Shown: positions 5,643 to 14,660, counted from the first letter of the stretch. The stretch: DNA of 23,716 nucleotides from JABMPO01 sp964539785 (GCA_964539785.1 CAZIJQ010000039.1:1-23716), one strand, 5' to 3'. Translations and numbers: made by a program. The notes: generated by a model not told the origin, from the letters alone.

Positions 5643-5658
5643 TGTGATGTATATCACC
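5643..5658. promoter_or_regulatory. CRP/FNR-like binding site candidate
   Basis: TGTGA, six bases, then TCACC matches nine of the ten fixed positions of the TGTGA-N6-TCACA consensus used by CRP-family regulators. It stands alone about 370 bp upstream of the regulator gene and 450 bp upstream of hipB, with no obvious nearby promoter. Confidence 0.3.
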
Positions 5659-5660
5659 CC

Positions 5661-5687
5661 AGCGCGGTTGTAATATTTTACAGCGCT
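5661..5687. other. Two-part hairpin, possible weak terminator
   Basis: AGCGC/GCGCT form the outer stem and TGTAA/TTACA the inner stem around a TATT loop, with a three-base bulge. CTCTTTAAG follows, which is only a weak T-run on the plus strand. It starts two bases after the CRP-like dyad. Confidence 0.35.
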
Positions 5688-5717
5688 CTTTAAGTGTTAC
5701 TATTTTCCTGAATTTTC

Positions 5718-5746
5718 TAAGAATGCTCCGGCTAAGCTAATTCTTA
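5718..5746. other. 7-bp inverted repeat
   Basis: TAAGAAT and ATTCTTA arms flank a 15-base loop that itself contains GCT/AGC complementarity. It is a third dyad in the gene-free stretch; role unknown. Confidence 0.3.
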
Positions 5747-6027
5747 AGACTAATTAACAAAAGCGATGATATTTACATTTGCTTCTCGTGCTAAAAGTAC
5801 CAGCTTCGGATAAATCTGCGGACGATATATTAAGCTTAGTCTTCGATAAAAATATACTGTAATTCAAATCTGTCAATTGCTCTGGTCATACAACCAATCC
5901 AGTCTAACCGCATACAATCAATATCATCGACACTAAGGAAGAAAATTGGCTAATGAAGCAATCATCTCAGTTCCAAAATCAACACTCCCTTGTTAGACAA
6001 AACGCCATAAGAGACTGGAATCTGGTT

Positions 6028-6051
6028 ATATATTTCCGAACGGTAATATAT
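6028..6051. promoter_or_regulatory. HipB operator candidate 1
   Basis: This is a 24-base dyad: ATATATTnCCG, two bases, then the mirrored CGGnAATATAT. The core CCGAACGG is repeated 49 bases downstream at 6077-6100. It lies just upstream of the -35 box of the hipBA promoter. Two copies at a promoter of an HTH antitoxin gene are the expected layout for autoregulation. Confidence 0.65.
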
Positions 6052-6054
6052 TTA

Positions 6055-6083
6055 TTGACAAGCACTCCAAAAATCTATATATT
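6055..6083 (+). promoter_or_regulatory. Sigma-70-type promoter for hipBA
   Basis: TTGACA at 6055-6060 and TATATT at 6078-6083 are separated by 17 bases, close to the sigma-70 consensus. Transcription should start near 6089-6091, only six to eight bases before the hipB ATG at 6097, giving a nearly leaderless mRNA. The -10 box lies in operator copy 2. Confidence 0.65.
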
Positions 6084-6100
6084 CCCGAACGGTAACATGA
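6077..6100. promoter_or_regulatory. HipB operator candidate 2
   Basis: ATATATTCCCG, AA, then CGGTAACATGA repeats the left half and core of the copy at 6028-6051; the right arm has drifted. It covers the -10 box, the predicted start point and the hipB start codon, so bound HipB would block RNA polymerase directly. Confidence 0.6.
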
Positions 6101-6336
6101 ATACTATAAGTCCAAAACAGCTTGGCGCCACTATTCGTGCAAGGCGCAAACGTTTAAAGGTAACCCAAAAGGACCTGGCTCTTACCTGTGGTACAGGTTT
6201 ACGCTTCATCATTGATCTTGAGAAAGGCAAACCAACCTGCCAAATCGGAAAGATACTGCAGGTTATACAAGCGCTGGGGCTCAAACTCCAGATCAGTAAT
6301 CCAGGCCTTGACACTGATCAAGATGAAAAATCATGA
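6097..6336 (+). CDS. hipB: HipB-like XRE-family antitoxin and repressor
   Basis: This 79-aa protein is a compact Cro/C1-type helix-turn-helix protein: QLGATIRARRKRLKVTQKDL, then TCGTGLRFIIDLEKGKPTCQ, and the closing helix ILQVIQALGLKL. It would neutralise the HipA kinase and repress its own operon. I chose ATG 6097 over an in-frame ATG at 5953 because the 48 extra residues have no protein-like pattern and would overlap the promoter and both operators, while the HTH begins at about residue 8 from 6097. There is no Shine-Dalgarno sequence, consistent with the near-leaderless transcript predicted from the promoter. Its stop overlaps the hipA start by four bases (ATGA). Confidence 0.87.
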   Translation: MNTISPKQLGATIRARRKRLKVTQKDLALTCGTGLRFIIDLEKGKPTCQIGKILQVIQALGLKLQISNPGLDTDQDEKS

Positions 6337-7580
6337 ATAATATGATTGTATATCTGAATGCCGAGCGAGTTGGAATTCTAAGTCAGGCCACAAGCGGCTT
6401 GCTGCAATTTTCTTATGATCAGGCCTGGCTTAAGAAGCCCGGCGCCACGATCCTTTCCCGTTCACTTCCACTTCAAGACCAAGTATTCCCGGGAAATAAG
6501 GCTCGGCCATTCTTTGCCGGCCTACTACCTGAAGAGCAACCACGAAAAACGATAGCGAAAATTCTTGGAATTAGTGACACCAATGACTTCGCTATGCTTG
6601 AGCGAATCGGTGGTGAGTGCGCTGGAGCAGTCAGTCTGCTTCCTGAGGGCGGAGTGCCAACCGATCCCAAAGATACTCGGCACCGCGAATTAACCAAATC
6701 TGAATTAATACAAATCATAGACGAGCTCCCCAGTCGTCCCCTTATGGCGGGCGAAGAAGGACTGCGACTCTCCCTCGCCGGTGCCCAGGACAAACTACCG
6801 ATCATTCTGCATAACAACAAAATTGGTCTTCCTCTTGCTGGCAGTCCCAGCACCCATATACTGAAACCAGAACCAAGTAATTTTCCGGGACTGGCGACCA
6901 ATGAGGTGGTTTGCATGATCCTAGCACGGACCGTGGGTTTGAATACGCCTAAGGTAGAATACCGTTTGATCGGCAATAAACCGTGCATTTTAATTCAAAG
7001 ATATGACCGCGTAACCGCTGAAAACGGCATTACAACCCGAATCCATCAAGAGGACTTCTGTCAGGCACTGGGACTTCCACCTGAACGAAAGTATCAGGCC
7101 GAGGGAGGCCCAACACTTAGTGATTGTATTTCATTACTTCAGAACTGGTCCACGACACCCGTTCTTGATATTCCCCACTTCATTAATGGTCAGATATTCA
7201 ATGTACTAATCGGTAATACCGACGCGCACGGTAAAAACTTTTCGTTGCTGTATTCTGGTGGCAAACAAATGCTAGCTCCTTATTATGATCTTGTCTCCAC
7301 GCTAGCATGGCCTAACCTCTCTAGGAATCTTGCCATGAAGATTGGTGGCTGTAAATCAGTCAATGCATTTACGATAGGTGACTGGAAGAAGATGGCAAAG
7401 AAGAACAGCCTTGGTTGGCCGATGATACGAGAACGAATGGTAAAAATCTGTCATAGCGTATTAACCGAGCTCGATGAGGTCCAGGCTCAGACCGTTAAAT
7501 ACAATAAATCTATGGCCACACTACTTCATGAAACTTTAGGAGATCGGGCGGCCAGAATGCTAGATGCGCTTTCCAAGTAA
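6333..7580 (+). CDS. hipA: HipA-family serine/threonine kinase toxin
   Basis: This 415-aa protein is close to E. coli HipA in length and has all main motifs. The N-terminal subdomain includes PFFAGLLPE (about 59-67). The activation loop with the autophosphorylated serine is LSLAGAQDK (S147). The nucleotide-binding segments are STHILKPE and ILIQRYDR, followed by HQEDFCQALG. The catalytic segment is NTDAHGKNFSLL (D297) and the metal-binding one PYYDLVST (D319). HipA kinases inactivate aminoacyl-tRNA synthetases (GltX in E. coli) and cause growth arrest and persistence. All catalytic residues are present, so the toxin is probably functional. It is translationally coupled to hipB. No clear terminator is seen before the convergent lipoprotein gene, which ends 143 bases away. 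Confidence 0.93.
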   Translation: MNNMIVYLNAERVGILSQATSGLLQFSYDQAWLKKPGATILSRSLPLQDQVFPGNKARPFFAGLLPEEQPRKTIAKILGISDTNDFAMLERIGGECAGAVSLLPEGGVPTDPKDTRHRELTKSELIQIIDELPSRPLMAGEEGLRLSLAGAQDKLPIILHNNKIGLPLAGSPSTHILKPEPSNFPGLATNEVVCMILARTVGLNTPKVEYRLIGNKPCILIQRYDRVTAENGITTRIHQEDFCQALGLPPERKYQAEGGPTLSDCISLLQNWSTTPVLDIPHFINGQIFNVLIGNTDAHGKNFSLLYSGGKQMLAPYYDLVSTLAWPNLSRNLAMKIGGCKSVNAFTIGDWKKMAKKNSLGWPMIRERMVKICHSVLTELDEVQAQTVKYNKSMATLLHETLGDRAARMLDALSK

Positions 7581-7723
7581 GATTAATAATCGTACAAAAA
7601 ATATCTTCACAATATTTAAAAATACAACACTGCTGCTACACGAATTGATTCATAGCGGGGCTGCGGGTTGGGATAAGTTTTACCAGACTCTAGCGAAAAG
7701 AAATAAGACCCCCGACAACAGAA

Positions 7724-9103
7724 TCATTCGGGCTGGAGATCCTCATCCAGTACATTTGACAAGCGGAAGCGGAAGATGCTGGACTGATCGGGGTCGCAAA
7801 CGTAGATGACGCCCCGGTCATCGACAGTGATCCCAGCCGGATTCAGGAGCAATCCTGTTTCCTCCACCAGATAAAAATATTCCGTTGAATCGACCACAAC
7901 GGCTAACGAATCGCTGGGATAGCCCAGCTCTCGATCCACTCGGTATTCTAATATACCGGCTTTTTTGAAAAAACTGCCATTAGAATTAAAAACCTGGATT
8001 TCCCGGGCGCCACTGTTTGAAACATAGATCATCTGATTATCGTCTACGGCCACATCCCGGGGGGCGCTGAAGCGGCCTAAATCCATAATATCATGCTTGA
8101 AGAGCTGAAATGCGGATAAGTAGTCCAAATAACCTTTTGAAAAATCCGGATATATTTTATGCACCGAAAAAACTTCACCAGTCTGGCAGTAATAAAGATT
8201 ATTTTCATAATCCACGTCCAGGCCTAGTGGTTTGTTGACAGTCCCTGAGCCGGTACCATAATCCTCCGGTTCACTGATTTTAACACCGAAGTGAGACCAG
8301 ACGTATTCACCGGATGAGAGCTTAATAAAGTTATTCCGGGCATAATAGATTTCCAGAATCCGGTCGTTGGCGTAGTCGGTGACAAATAAATGATTCCTGG
8401 TATCTTCAACCGTAGTGATTGCCGAGAACCGGGCTGACGCATAATCAGGATCATTGGCCCCATCATAGAATAGGTGTGGTTTCAAATAGCTGTCCAGCAC
8501 TGCGGGGTCGGCGGTCCAGTGATATTCCACGATTATCATATCCTGAAAGTTGAGCTGTTCAAACCAGGCCAGGGTGCCATATTCTATGGTTATGGTGACG
8601 CCGGTGAGGGTATCCTTGAACACCGCCGCTGTGAGAACAGAATCAATACCAGTAGCTTTCCAATACTGGTTCCAGCGGAAAATCCGGTTGCTGCCATCAA
8701 TAAAGAACGCGTTCATCTTTGAGTCCACATCGACATCAATCGGACTAATTGGAATGCCATCAGAATCTTGCAGATTAATGAGAATATCGAAACCTTCCAC
8801 CCTGACGCCACCCTGATCCAGAACGAAAATGCTGGTTGCTGCCGAATCGGCGATAAAAATATGACCGTCCCGAGCAAATGACAGATCCAGGGGCGTCCGG
8901 AGACCAACTGAGCTATCCCAGACCGGGTTAACCTGCAGGTAGGTGGTATCACCGGTGGAAGGAACGGTGGGAGTACCCGGATCCTCAAGCTGCTCCTCAG
9001 GCAGGATCATTTTTTCTACACAACCAGTCAGGAAAATAAATATCAACAACAATGTAATGAGTGGCTGAATAGCGCTGGTTGGATGAAATAATTTTTTTAA
9101 CAC
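7724..9103 (-). CDS. NHL-repeat beta-propeller lipoprotein
   Basis: This 459-aa protein has a lipoprotein signal peptide with lipobox LTGC (C28) and then about five NHL-type repeats. Examples are PLDLSFARDGHIFIADSAAT, PLGLDVDYENNLYYCQTGEV, PRDVAVDDNQMIYVSNSGAR and PAGITVDDRGVIYVCDPDQS. NHL propellers bind proteins, RNA or glycans; no enzymatic residues are visible. It should be anchored in the outer membrane. The start is GTG at 9103, sharing one base with the stop codon of the PorV-family gene (TAGTG), so it is translated as the last gene of the operon. It ends 143 bases from the convergent hipA gene. Confidence 0.85.
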   Translation of the reverse strand: MLKKLFHPTSAIQPLITLLLIFIFLTGCVEKMILPEEQLEDPGTPTVPSTGDTTYLQVNPVWDSSVGLRTPLDLSFARDGHIFIADSAATSIFVLDQGGVRVEGFDILINLQDSDGIPISPIDVDVDSKMNAFFIDGSNRIFRWNQYWKATGIDSVLTAAVFKDTLTGVTITIEYGTLAWFEQLNFQDMIIVEYHWTADPAVLDSYLKPHLFYDGANDPDYASARFSAITTVEDTRNHLFVTDYANDRILEIYYARNNFIKLSSGEYVWSHFGVKISEPEDYGTGSGTVNKPLGLDVDYENNLYYCQTGEVFSVHKIYPDFSKGYLDYLSAFQLFKHDIMDLGRFSAPRDVAVDDNQMIYVSNSGAREIQVFNSNGSFFKKAGILEYRVDRELGYPSDSLAVVVDSTEYFYLVEETGLLLNPAGITVDDRGVIYVCDPDQSSIFRFRLSNVLDEDLQPE

Positions 9104-10110
9104 TAGAATGACAATCCGATCGTCAGCCGGGATGGGTCTGAAAGGTAAGTAAAGTTGGTATAAGCGTAATCTACTCGCAATTTCAGGCCGCCCAAGGGGA
9201 TATATAGCCCAGCTCCCAGTGAAAAATCTTCTTCGACCCGGTTGAATTTATAGCCGGCGCGCAGGCTCAGCGTTTTTAAAAGAATGTATTCTGTTCCCAG
9301 AACAATCGATTCGGAATTATCCACCGGATGATTCAATTGCAAGGCCATGGTTAAAACCTGGAATTCATTATCAATGATATTTATAGCCGAACCGACCCTG
9401 AATACCGTCGGTGGCGAAAATTCGGTAAATGACGCCGAATCATTGATGGCTTCTTCGCCTGAGCTACGATCGATATACTGCTTACTGAAATAACCGTCAG
9501 GCCGAGCCTGGGGGCCAAAATTAGAGAGCGCGGCCGAGAACCTGAGTGTACGAAAGCCAGTCCAGTAAAATGTACCCATATCGATCAGCAGATCGTTCAT
9601 TTTTTGACCTGCCAGGTTTTCCTGGACATGCTTAATGGTTACGCCGAAACTGAACCTGTCGGTCATGCGGGCGCCGTAGGTGAGACCGACAAACCGGTTT
9701 TGGAAGATAAAATAATTCCCGGTACCGCGGGGCATGTATTCAGTCGTTACCGGCATGGGTTCCATATGGAGAATACCGGCGCTGACACCGATATAATGCC
9801 GCTTAAACAGGTGGCGGGCAAAACTAATAAAATCATAATTAATATCCGCCGGCCATTGAATCCGGGAGGCGGAAAATTCGGTCCGCTCAAATTGGGCGAC
9901 TGAGCCAGGATTGTAGTAAATGGAGGCGGCATCCTGATTCAGGGCAACCACCGCTTCGCTCATACCGGCGGCCCGGGCGCTGACACCAATTTTCAGAAAT
10001 GTAAATATGGAGGTACCAACCCGCTGGCCACCGAGAATTGGAAAGAGGTTTTGCCCGCTGGCACAAGTCATCAGTAAAACCAGCAGAATAATAATCTTGG
10101 ACTTTATCAA
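9103..10110 (-). CDS. PorV/PorQ-family outer-membrane beta-barrel protein
   Basis: This 335-aa protein has a signal peptide (cleavage near CASGQ) and the PorV/PorQ-family N-terminal signature FLKIGVSARAAGMSEA, then VVALNQDAASIYYNPG. Many amphipathic beta strands follow to a C-terminal aromatic (IGLSF). PorV shuttles T9SS cargo from the translocon to the surface attachment machinery, and PorQ-like paralogs have related or unknown roles. A protein with a T9SS sorting tail is encoded in the same operon (14680-17865), so this may be a dedicated partner; that is an inference. Its ATG overlaps the TonB-receptor stop by four bases, and its stop touches the next start. Confidence 0.87.
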   Translation of the reverse strand: MIKSKIIILLVLLMTCASGQNLFPILGGQRVGTSIFTFLKIGVSARAAGMSEAVVALNQDAASIYYNPGSVAQFERTEFSASRIQWPADINYDFISFARHLFKRHYIGVSAGILHMEPMPVTTEYMPRGTGNYFIFQNRFVGLTYGARMTDRFSFGVTIKHVQENLAGQKMNDLLIDMGTFYWTGFRTLRFSAALSNFGPQARPDGYFSKQYIDRSSGEEAINDSASFTEFSPPTVFRVGSAINIIDNEFQVLTMALQLNHPVDNSESIVLGTEYILLKTLSLRAGYKFNRVEEDFSLGAGLYIPLGGLKLRVDYAYTNFTYLSDPSRLTIGLSF

Positions 10111-12881
10111 AATAATACCTGAATGCCCATGGTAGATGAACGGGGTGGACGAATTCGGGAAGGATCATAATTAGGATTGGGGCTGTCCAGTAAGCTATAG
10201 GAATAGATTACGCCGGGATCGAAGCCTTCCCCGGTAAACGGGTTGATGCGGCGCGGAATCTTTAGATCAAGCAGATTTTCTACTTCCAGATAAACCTTCA
10301 TCCGCAGTTTGTTCATTTTAAATGATTTGAACAATTTTACATCGATCGTTTTCTCAGATACTATGGCCAGTTGACTGAAAGGCCGATCATCATCGGTGGT
10401 ACCTATATAATAGACTATACCACCTTCTTCGCGAAATCCATCCGGAAATTCTTTTGTTCCGGGAATCGAGATCGTATAACGGCGGCCACTACGATAATCC
10501 AGCCTGACGGACGCCCCCCAGTTGCTGGGATGATTATAGGAAATATTAGTGAAAAACTGGATCGGCCGGTCCCAACTCATAAAGTTTTCACCAAGCGATT
10601 TCTCGCGTAATTCACCGGCCTGGACCAGAAGATTATCCAGCGGCGATGAACTCTTACCGGTAACGATCGAATAATTGAAATTGATATCGGCGTAAAAATT
10701 AGTAAAGATGCGACTTTTCAGAATGAATTCAAGTCCGCGGGACCGGGCATAGTCGGCATTGAAATACATGTTGAAACGCAAGTAGGCATATTTAGGATTG
10801 GAAGGAGTTATGGTCTGGGATGTTTCATAATCAAACATATCCTTCCAGTAAGCCTTTAATTCCAGTACCTGGTCCTCGCTGAAACTGTGTTTGAGGCCGA
10901 TTTCATATTGAACAGTGGTCTTGGGATTCAGGTTCGGATTTCCAAAAACCTGGTAGGTCGACTGGGATGAAGCATCCAGTTTGGCATAAACATACTGGAA
11001 AGTGGGCAACTGTGAAAAATGTCCATAATAGAAATAAAGTACATCGGTATTAGTAACCGGATGGGATATACCGAAACGGGGACTGATCCGGCCTTTGCCG
11101 CGGTAACCCATAAATTCGAATGTTTCATCCTTGAACTTCTGCCGCGCTTCATCGGTGATTATAACTGCATCGAGGTCATTTATGGCATTCTCAACATATT
11201 TCCCCGGGAACCAGTAATCATAACGCAGCCCGATGTTTAAAGTCATACCTTCGAAGCTAACCCGGTCCTGAAGATAGAGCGCGCCATACATGGTCCGGGC
11301 CTGGTACAGATCATAACTGGCGCCAAAATCGGTATCACCAGACCAGGGATCTTCGATATCAAGAACCTGCATTTCGGTAATACTATTTTCCACGCCGGCC
11401 TTGATTTTGTGCCGTTTGTGAGTCTGATAAGTCCAATCTAAATCAAAACGCCAGTTATCACTGAAAACATCATACCACTCGGGGGCGAATCCGGTATCAT
11501 AGAATTCATCACCATAAGTGACGCGGGTGTTACCCTCCTGATCCAGGAGTACATAATTAATTGGCTTCAGGTCAAGTCGCTCGCTGTACTCGGTCCAGTG
11601 CAGGTCGCGGACGGCACTGTGTTCCATGGTAATAAACCGGCCCAGGGTCCAGCTATAAAATGAACGGGTACTCAGGGTATGGGTGAAATTCAGGTTCATG
11701 AGCCTGGTTTCCCGGGTAATCGTATTATAATAATCCAGGATTTCCTGGTAACGGTAAGGGAAGTAAGTATTGGAAAATGCCCGGGACATAAAAAAGCCCT
11801 GATTAATATTCATGGAAATATCATAAGACCAGCCCAGTTTCTTCCTACTGTCAATATCCCAGGTCAATTTATATAGCAGGTGCCAGTCGTTGTTTTCCCT
11901 GGGAGCCAATTTCGCCATTAGATTATCGGCTGTTTCTTCAGAAATTCCAGCGGGGGCGGACCAGTTGCGGTGGGGGTATATTTTTTCGGCAACGGGCAGG
12001 TTGCTGTCCCAAATTTTACTGTAACCATTGATAAAGAAGGAAAACTTGCCCGGCAGGTCCATTCCCAGCCAGGCTGGCAGTTTTTCAAATAGCAGCGCTG
12101 GACCTCCAAGATTGAATTCAAATCGATCGGTATTGTAATGCGTTATAGCATCATGGTTTAAACCGAAATTATCACTGGCGTATTTGACCGCGCCCTCGAA
12201 TTTATCGCGTCCTTCTTTCAATTTAATATTCACGACGCCGGACATAGCCTGTCCGTACTCAGCGCTGTAACCACCGGTTACAATTTCCAATTCTTCGATT
12301 GCTTCCGCATTAATAAAAAGATTACCGGAATAACCGGAAAGGGGATCTTTTACCGAAAAACCATCCACAATAAAGAGACTTTCATCAACACGGCCACCAC
12401 GGATATGAATTTCGTTATCCTGTTTGGTGACACCGATCTGCTCAGCTAAAATATCCTCGACACCGGAGACGACTTTATTGGCGATATCTTCACTGCGGAT
12501 AATGGCCATTGAAGATGTAGCATCCGCATCAAAGAGGGGCTTTTTACCAAGAACGACGATTTCCTCCCCCAGGGTCAGAACTGTTTCCTCCATTTCAAAG
12601 TCAAGCCTGGTCCGGTTGACGCCTACATCGATTCCGGTCTGCAGTAATATTTTATAACCGATTATTGAGGCTTCGACGTTAAATGTGCCGGCAGCAACTC
12701 TGGTGATGGTATAAAAGCCATCCAGGCCGGTGGCAGCACCGTAATAGGTGCCCTTAACAATAACATTGACACCGACCAACGGTTCGTTATTGGTTTTATT
12801 GATAATTTTACCGGTAATTGTCCCGGTCTGTCCGCAGGCAACTGACAGGATTATTGCGGCGACAATTAATCGGTATCTCAC
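10107..12881 (-). CDS. TonB-dependent outer-membrane receptor with CarboxypepD_reg-like domain
   Basis: This 924-aa protein has an N-terminal signal peptide, then a CarboxypepD_reg-like Ig domain at about residues 20-95 (TGTITGKIINKTNNEPLVGV, then GAATGLDGFYTI). A plug domain follows at about 110-230 (IRGGRVDESLFIVDGFSVKD, then GGYSAEYGQAMSGVVNIK). The rest is a 22-strand-type barrel ending in MGIQVLF with a terminal Phe. Such receptors import large or scarce substrates using TonB energy. No SusD-like partner is encoded nearby, which argues against a standard glycan-utilisation pair. The operon neighbours instead are lipoproteins and a PorV-family protein. The start (12881) overlaps the stop of the upstream lipoprotein gene by four bases. 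Confidence 0.9.
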   Translation of the reverse strand: MRYRLIVAAIILSVACGQTGTITGKIINKTNNEPLVGVNVIVKGTYYGAATGLDGFYTITRVAAGTFNVEASIIGYKILLQTGIDVGVNRTRLDFEMEETVLTLGEEIVVLGKKPLFDADATSSMAIIRSEDIANKVVSGVEDILAEQIGVTKQDNEIHIRGGRVDESLFIVDGFSVKDPLSGYSGNLFINAEAIEELEIVTGGYSAEYGQAMSGVVNIKLKEGRDKFEGAVKYASDNFGLNHDAITHYNTDRFEFNLGGPALLFEKLPAWLGMDLPGKFSFFINGYSKIWDSNLPVAEKIYPHRNWSAPAGISEETADNLMAKLAPRENNDWHLLYKLTWDIDSRKKLGWSYDISMNINQGFFMSRAFSNTYFPYRYQEILDYYNTITRETRLMNLNFTHTLSTRSFYSWTLGRFITMEHSAVRDLHWTEYSERLDLKPINYVLLDQEGNTRVTYGDEFYDTGFAPEWYDVFSDNWRFDLDWTYQTHKRHKIKAGVENSITEMQVLDIEDPWSGDTDFGASYDLYQARTMYGALYLQDRVSFEGMTLNIGLRYDYWFPGKYVENAINDLDAVIITDEARQKFKDETFEFMGYRGKGRISPRFGISHPVTNTDVLYFYYGHFSQLPTFQYVYAKLDASSQSTYQVFGNPNLNPKTTVQYEIGLKHSFSEDQVLELKAYWKDMFDYETSQTITPSNPKYAYLRFNMYFNADYARSRGLEFILKSRIFTNFYADINFNYSIVTGKSSSPLDNLLVQAGELREKSLGENFMSWDRPIQFFTNISYNHPSNWGASVRLDYRSGRRYTISIPGTKEFPDGFREEGGIVYYIGTTDDDRPFSQLAIVSEKTIDVKLFKSFKMNKLRMKVYLEVENLLDLKIPRRINPFTGEGFDPGVIYSYSLLDSPNPNYDPSRIRPPRSSTMGIQVLF

Positions 12882-14617
12882 TGGCTAAAAGCCTCATTAA
12901 TCAAATAATCGAAAAAATTAATGATTCCGGTTTCTTCCAGGGTGGAATCATAACCATCGTGGAGGGTGATTGTCATTATCCCGGCCAGACCCGATAGCCT
13001 GGTAGCGGAAACCTGGAATCTCCCCATACCAGCCATGATCGGATTTCCGACCCATTGATCCTGGGCTGTGGGATCCTGCAAGTGGTATAATTCCTGGTAT
13101 TCAGCAAATAGTGCTGAATCAGGTTCGAAGGCACGCAAACGGATGGCAATCATTTTTGCCACGGCTACGTCATATTCCGCAGATATCCCCGATTCAAGAA
13201 CCCTGCCCGGCCATAAACGACCGTCAGGATTGATTACATAGGTATCAACCATTGGGAACCAGGTGAAAGTGGTATCCCTAAGCTCGGTGGCTACCATAAA
13301 CAGGTTACCACCACCCAGAACGAAGGAATTAATATTTGATTCCGCATTGGCGTAGGTTTCATTGCCCGTATAGGCTGAATACCAGATTACATTATCGAAA
13401 TATTTCAGGTTGGCCGTTATATCTACCGTCGAGAAGGGCAACCGCTCACCAATTTCCCAGGTGGAATAGTTACCGGGACCGACAACTGAATCGAGGACTG
13501 ATTTATACCAACCGTTGGTTTTGTTCTGGGTATCCTGGGGGAAATCATCCACCAGGAGCAGATTACCGGTAACCGGCATTACTTTCCAGAAATTTGGTTC
13601 ATCGGTATTTAAGGTATCGGGAAATTGAATGATCTTGCTTTCGGCGCCGGCAATATCACTGGTCTTAAGAAAAATACTGTGGAAGCCCGGCTCCAGATCG
13701 GTGAGAGTATAACTGGTATAAGCGGAAGCATCCAGGGTGTTCCAGCAGGTATCACAACTATCATCCAAGGCATAATAAACATTGATGATTGTCTCCAGTC
13801 CATCCAGGTCATAAAGGTCCCAGACAAAAGTGCGGGTCGGGAAGCTAAAAGCCGTGTCACTACTTATATCCTGGATAGTTGGATTACTCTGGTAGCGGAA
13901 AGAAATTTCGGGACTGGAGTTTTTTATGGGAAAAACAAGTCTTGATGAGGTCAGGTCCACGGCACCCTCAGTTTCCGTTGGCGGCAGGTTGAACAATTCG
14001 TTATCCATAAGTGGCCGCAAGGGAGCACCCAGGGGGGTCTGAATTCCGGATACCGTTCCTTCGTATAGAAAAACATCTCCAGCATCAAGGACATTACTCG
14101 TGTCGCCGATATCGGATATATATTCAAAATCGGCGGAATCGTTCACCGCCGTGGCCGGACTGTCATAATCCCAGCGAGCGCTATTATCGATTGCCTTGAT
14201 ATCAAACCAGAACACATCCAGAACCGTACGGATGGGAACATAAAATATTCCCGATTCTTTGGTGGTATAGGTCCAGTCAGCATCCGAATTCCATTTATAT
14301 TGATAGCCGACGACTTCACCATCACTGTCTTCCCCCCACCAGTGCAGGACCTGGCGGCTGGTAGAGATAGTGGCGAAAGCATCAGTCAGGGTATCGGGAT
14401 TCTGGATGGGAATGCTGTCCAAACCAATGATATAGTACCAGCTGGAGTCAGCCACTGCAACCGGGAAGAGGGTATCATTGGCAACTACTGTAAGATAGGT
14501 CTCCGGGGCTGCATTGGCCAGCGGATCGGAAGGATCATCATACTCCCAGAGCGAACAGGACCAAATGACAATTCCCAGCAGGATTATTAACGAACTGATT
14601 TTTAGTTTTTTTATCAT
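12878..14617 (-). CDS. Surface lipoprotein with Ig-like and Rossmann-like domains
   Basis: This 579-aa protein has a lipobox at VIWSC (C21) and an Asp-rich start (SLWEYDDPSD). The first half holds Ig/FN3-like segments (APETYLTVVANDT, WWGEDSDGEVVGYQYKWNSD, and a later FVWDLYDLDGLETIINVYYA). The C-terminal part (about 350-575) looks like a class I amidotransferase-like Rossmann fold (GNLLLVDDFPQD, then NVIWYSAYTGNE and INSFVLGGGNLFMVATEL). I see no obvious catalytic Cys-His-Glu triad. Such proteins are usually carbohydrate- or protein-binding surface lipoproteins in FCB bacteria. Position before the TonB receptor suggests a cognate ligand-binding partner, which is an inference. A cysteine pair (DDSCDTCW) could form a disulfide. 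Confidence 0.75.
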   Translation of the reverse strand: MIKKLKISSLIILLGIVIWSCSLWEYDDPSDPLANAAPETYLTVVANDTLFPVAVADSSWYYIIGLDSIPIQNPDTLTDAFATISTSRQVLHWWGEDSDGEVVGYQYKWNSDADWTYTTKESGIFYVPIRTVLDVFWFDIKAIDNSARWDYDSPATAVNDSADFEYISDIGDTSNVLDAGDVFLYEGTVSGIQTPLGAPLRPLMDNELFNLPPTETEGAVDLTSSRLVFPIKNSSPEISFRYQSNPTIQDISSDTAFSFPTRTFVWDLYDLDGLETIINVYYALDDSCDTCWNTLDASAYTSYTLTDLEPGFHSIFLKTSDIAGAESKIIQFPDTLNTDEPNFWKVMPVTGNLLLVDDFPQDTQNKTNGWYKSVLDSVVGPGNYSTWEIGERLPFSTVDITANLKYFDNVIWYSAYTGNETYANAESNINSFVLGGGNLFMVATELRDTTFTWFPMVDTYVINPDGRLWPGRVLESGISAEYDVAVAKMIAIRLRAFEPDSALFAEYQELYHLQDPTAQDQWVGNPIMAGMGRFQVSATRLSGLAGIMTITLHDGYDSTLEETGIINFFDYLINEAFSQ

Positions 14618-14631
14618 TTATCACTACCCCC

Positions 14632-14660
14632 AGACCCCCTGCTCAAAAGGTAGGGGGTCT
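14632..14660. repeat. Perfect 9-bp inverted repeat with G/C tracts between two secretome genes
   Basis: AGACCCCCT and AGGGGGTCT flank an 11-base loop. Further runs of C (5' side) and G (3' side, 14662-14678) extend the pairing and make the plus strand G-tract rich. It fills most of the 62-base gap between the 1061-aa gene and the lipoprotein gene. It may act as an intercistronic RNA hairpin or be a dispersed palindromic repeat. There is no T-run, so it is not a normal terminator. Confidence 0.65.

Larger units (their letters stand above)
5295..6027. other. Gene-poor intergenic region with several dyads
   Basis: This AT-rich stretch of over 700 bases divides the EPS-locus regulator (minus) from hipBA (plus). 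I see no convincing gene. A minus-strand reading frame ending with a stop at 5398-5400 gives a protein-like tail (AVPTLVVFDKKDIDCEIQI) that is broken upstream by stops, so it may be a decayed gene fragment. Structured elements are listed separately at 5643, 5661 and 5718. No tRNA-like or riboswitch-like fold was recognised. Confidence 0.5.

Noticed and set aside
5953..6096. N-terminal extension of HipB from ATG 5953
   Set aside because: The extra 48 residues look random and would place the promoter and both operators inside the coding sequence.
7564..7809. Plus-strand open frame after hipA
   Set aside because: It is made of the end of hipA in another frame, non-coding sequence and the complement of the NHL lipoprotein gene; no protein-like pattern.
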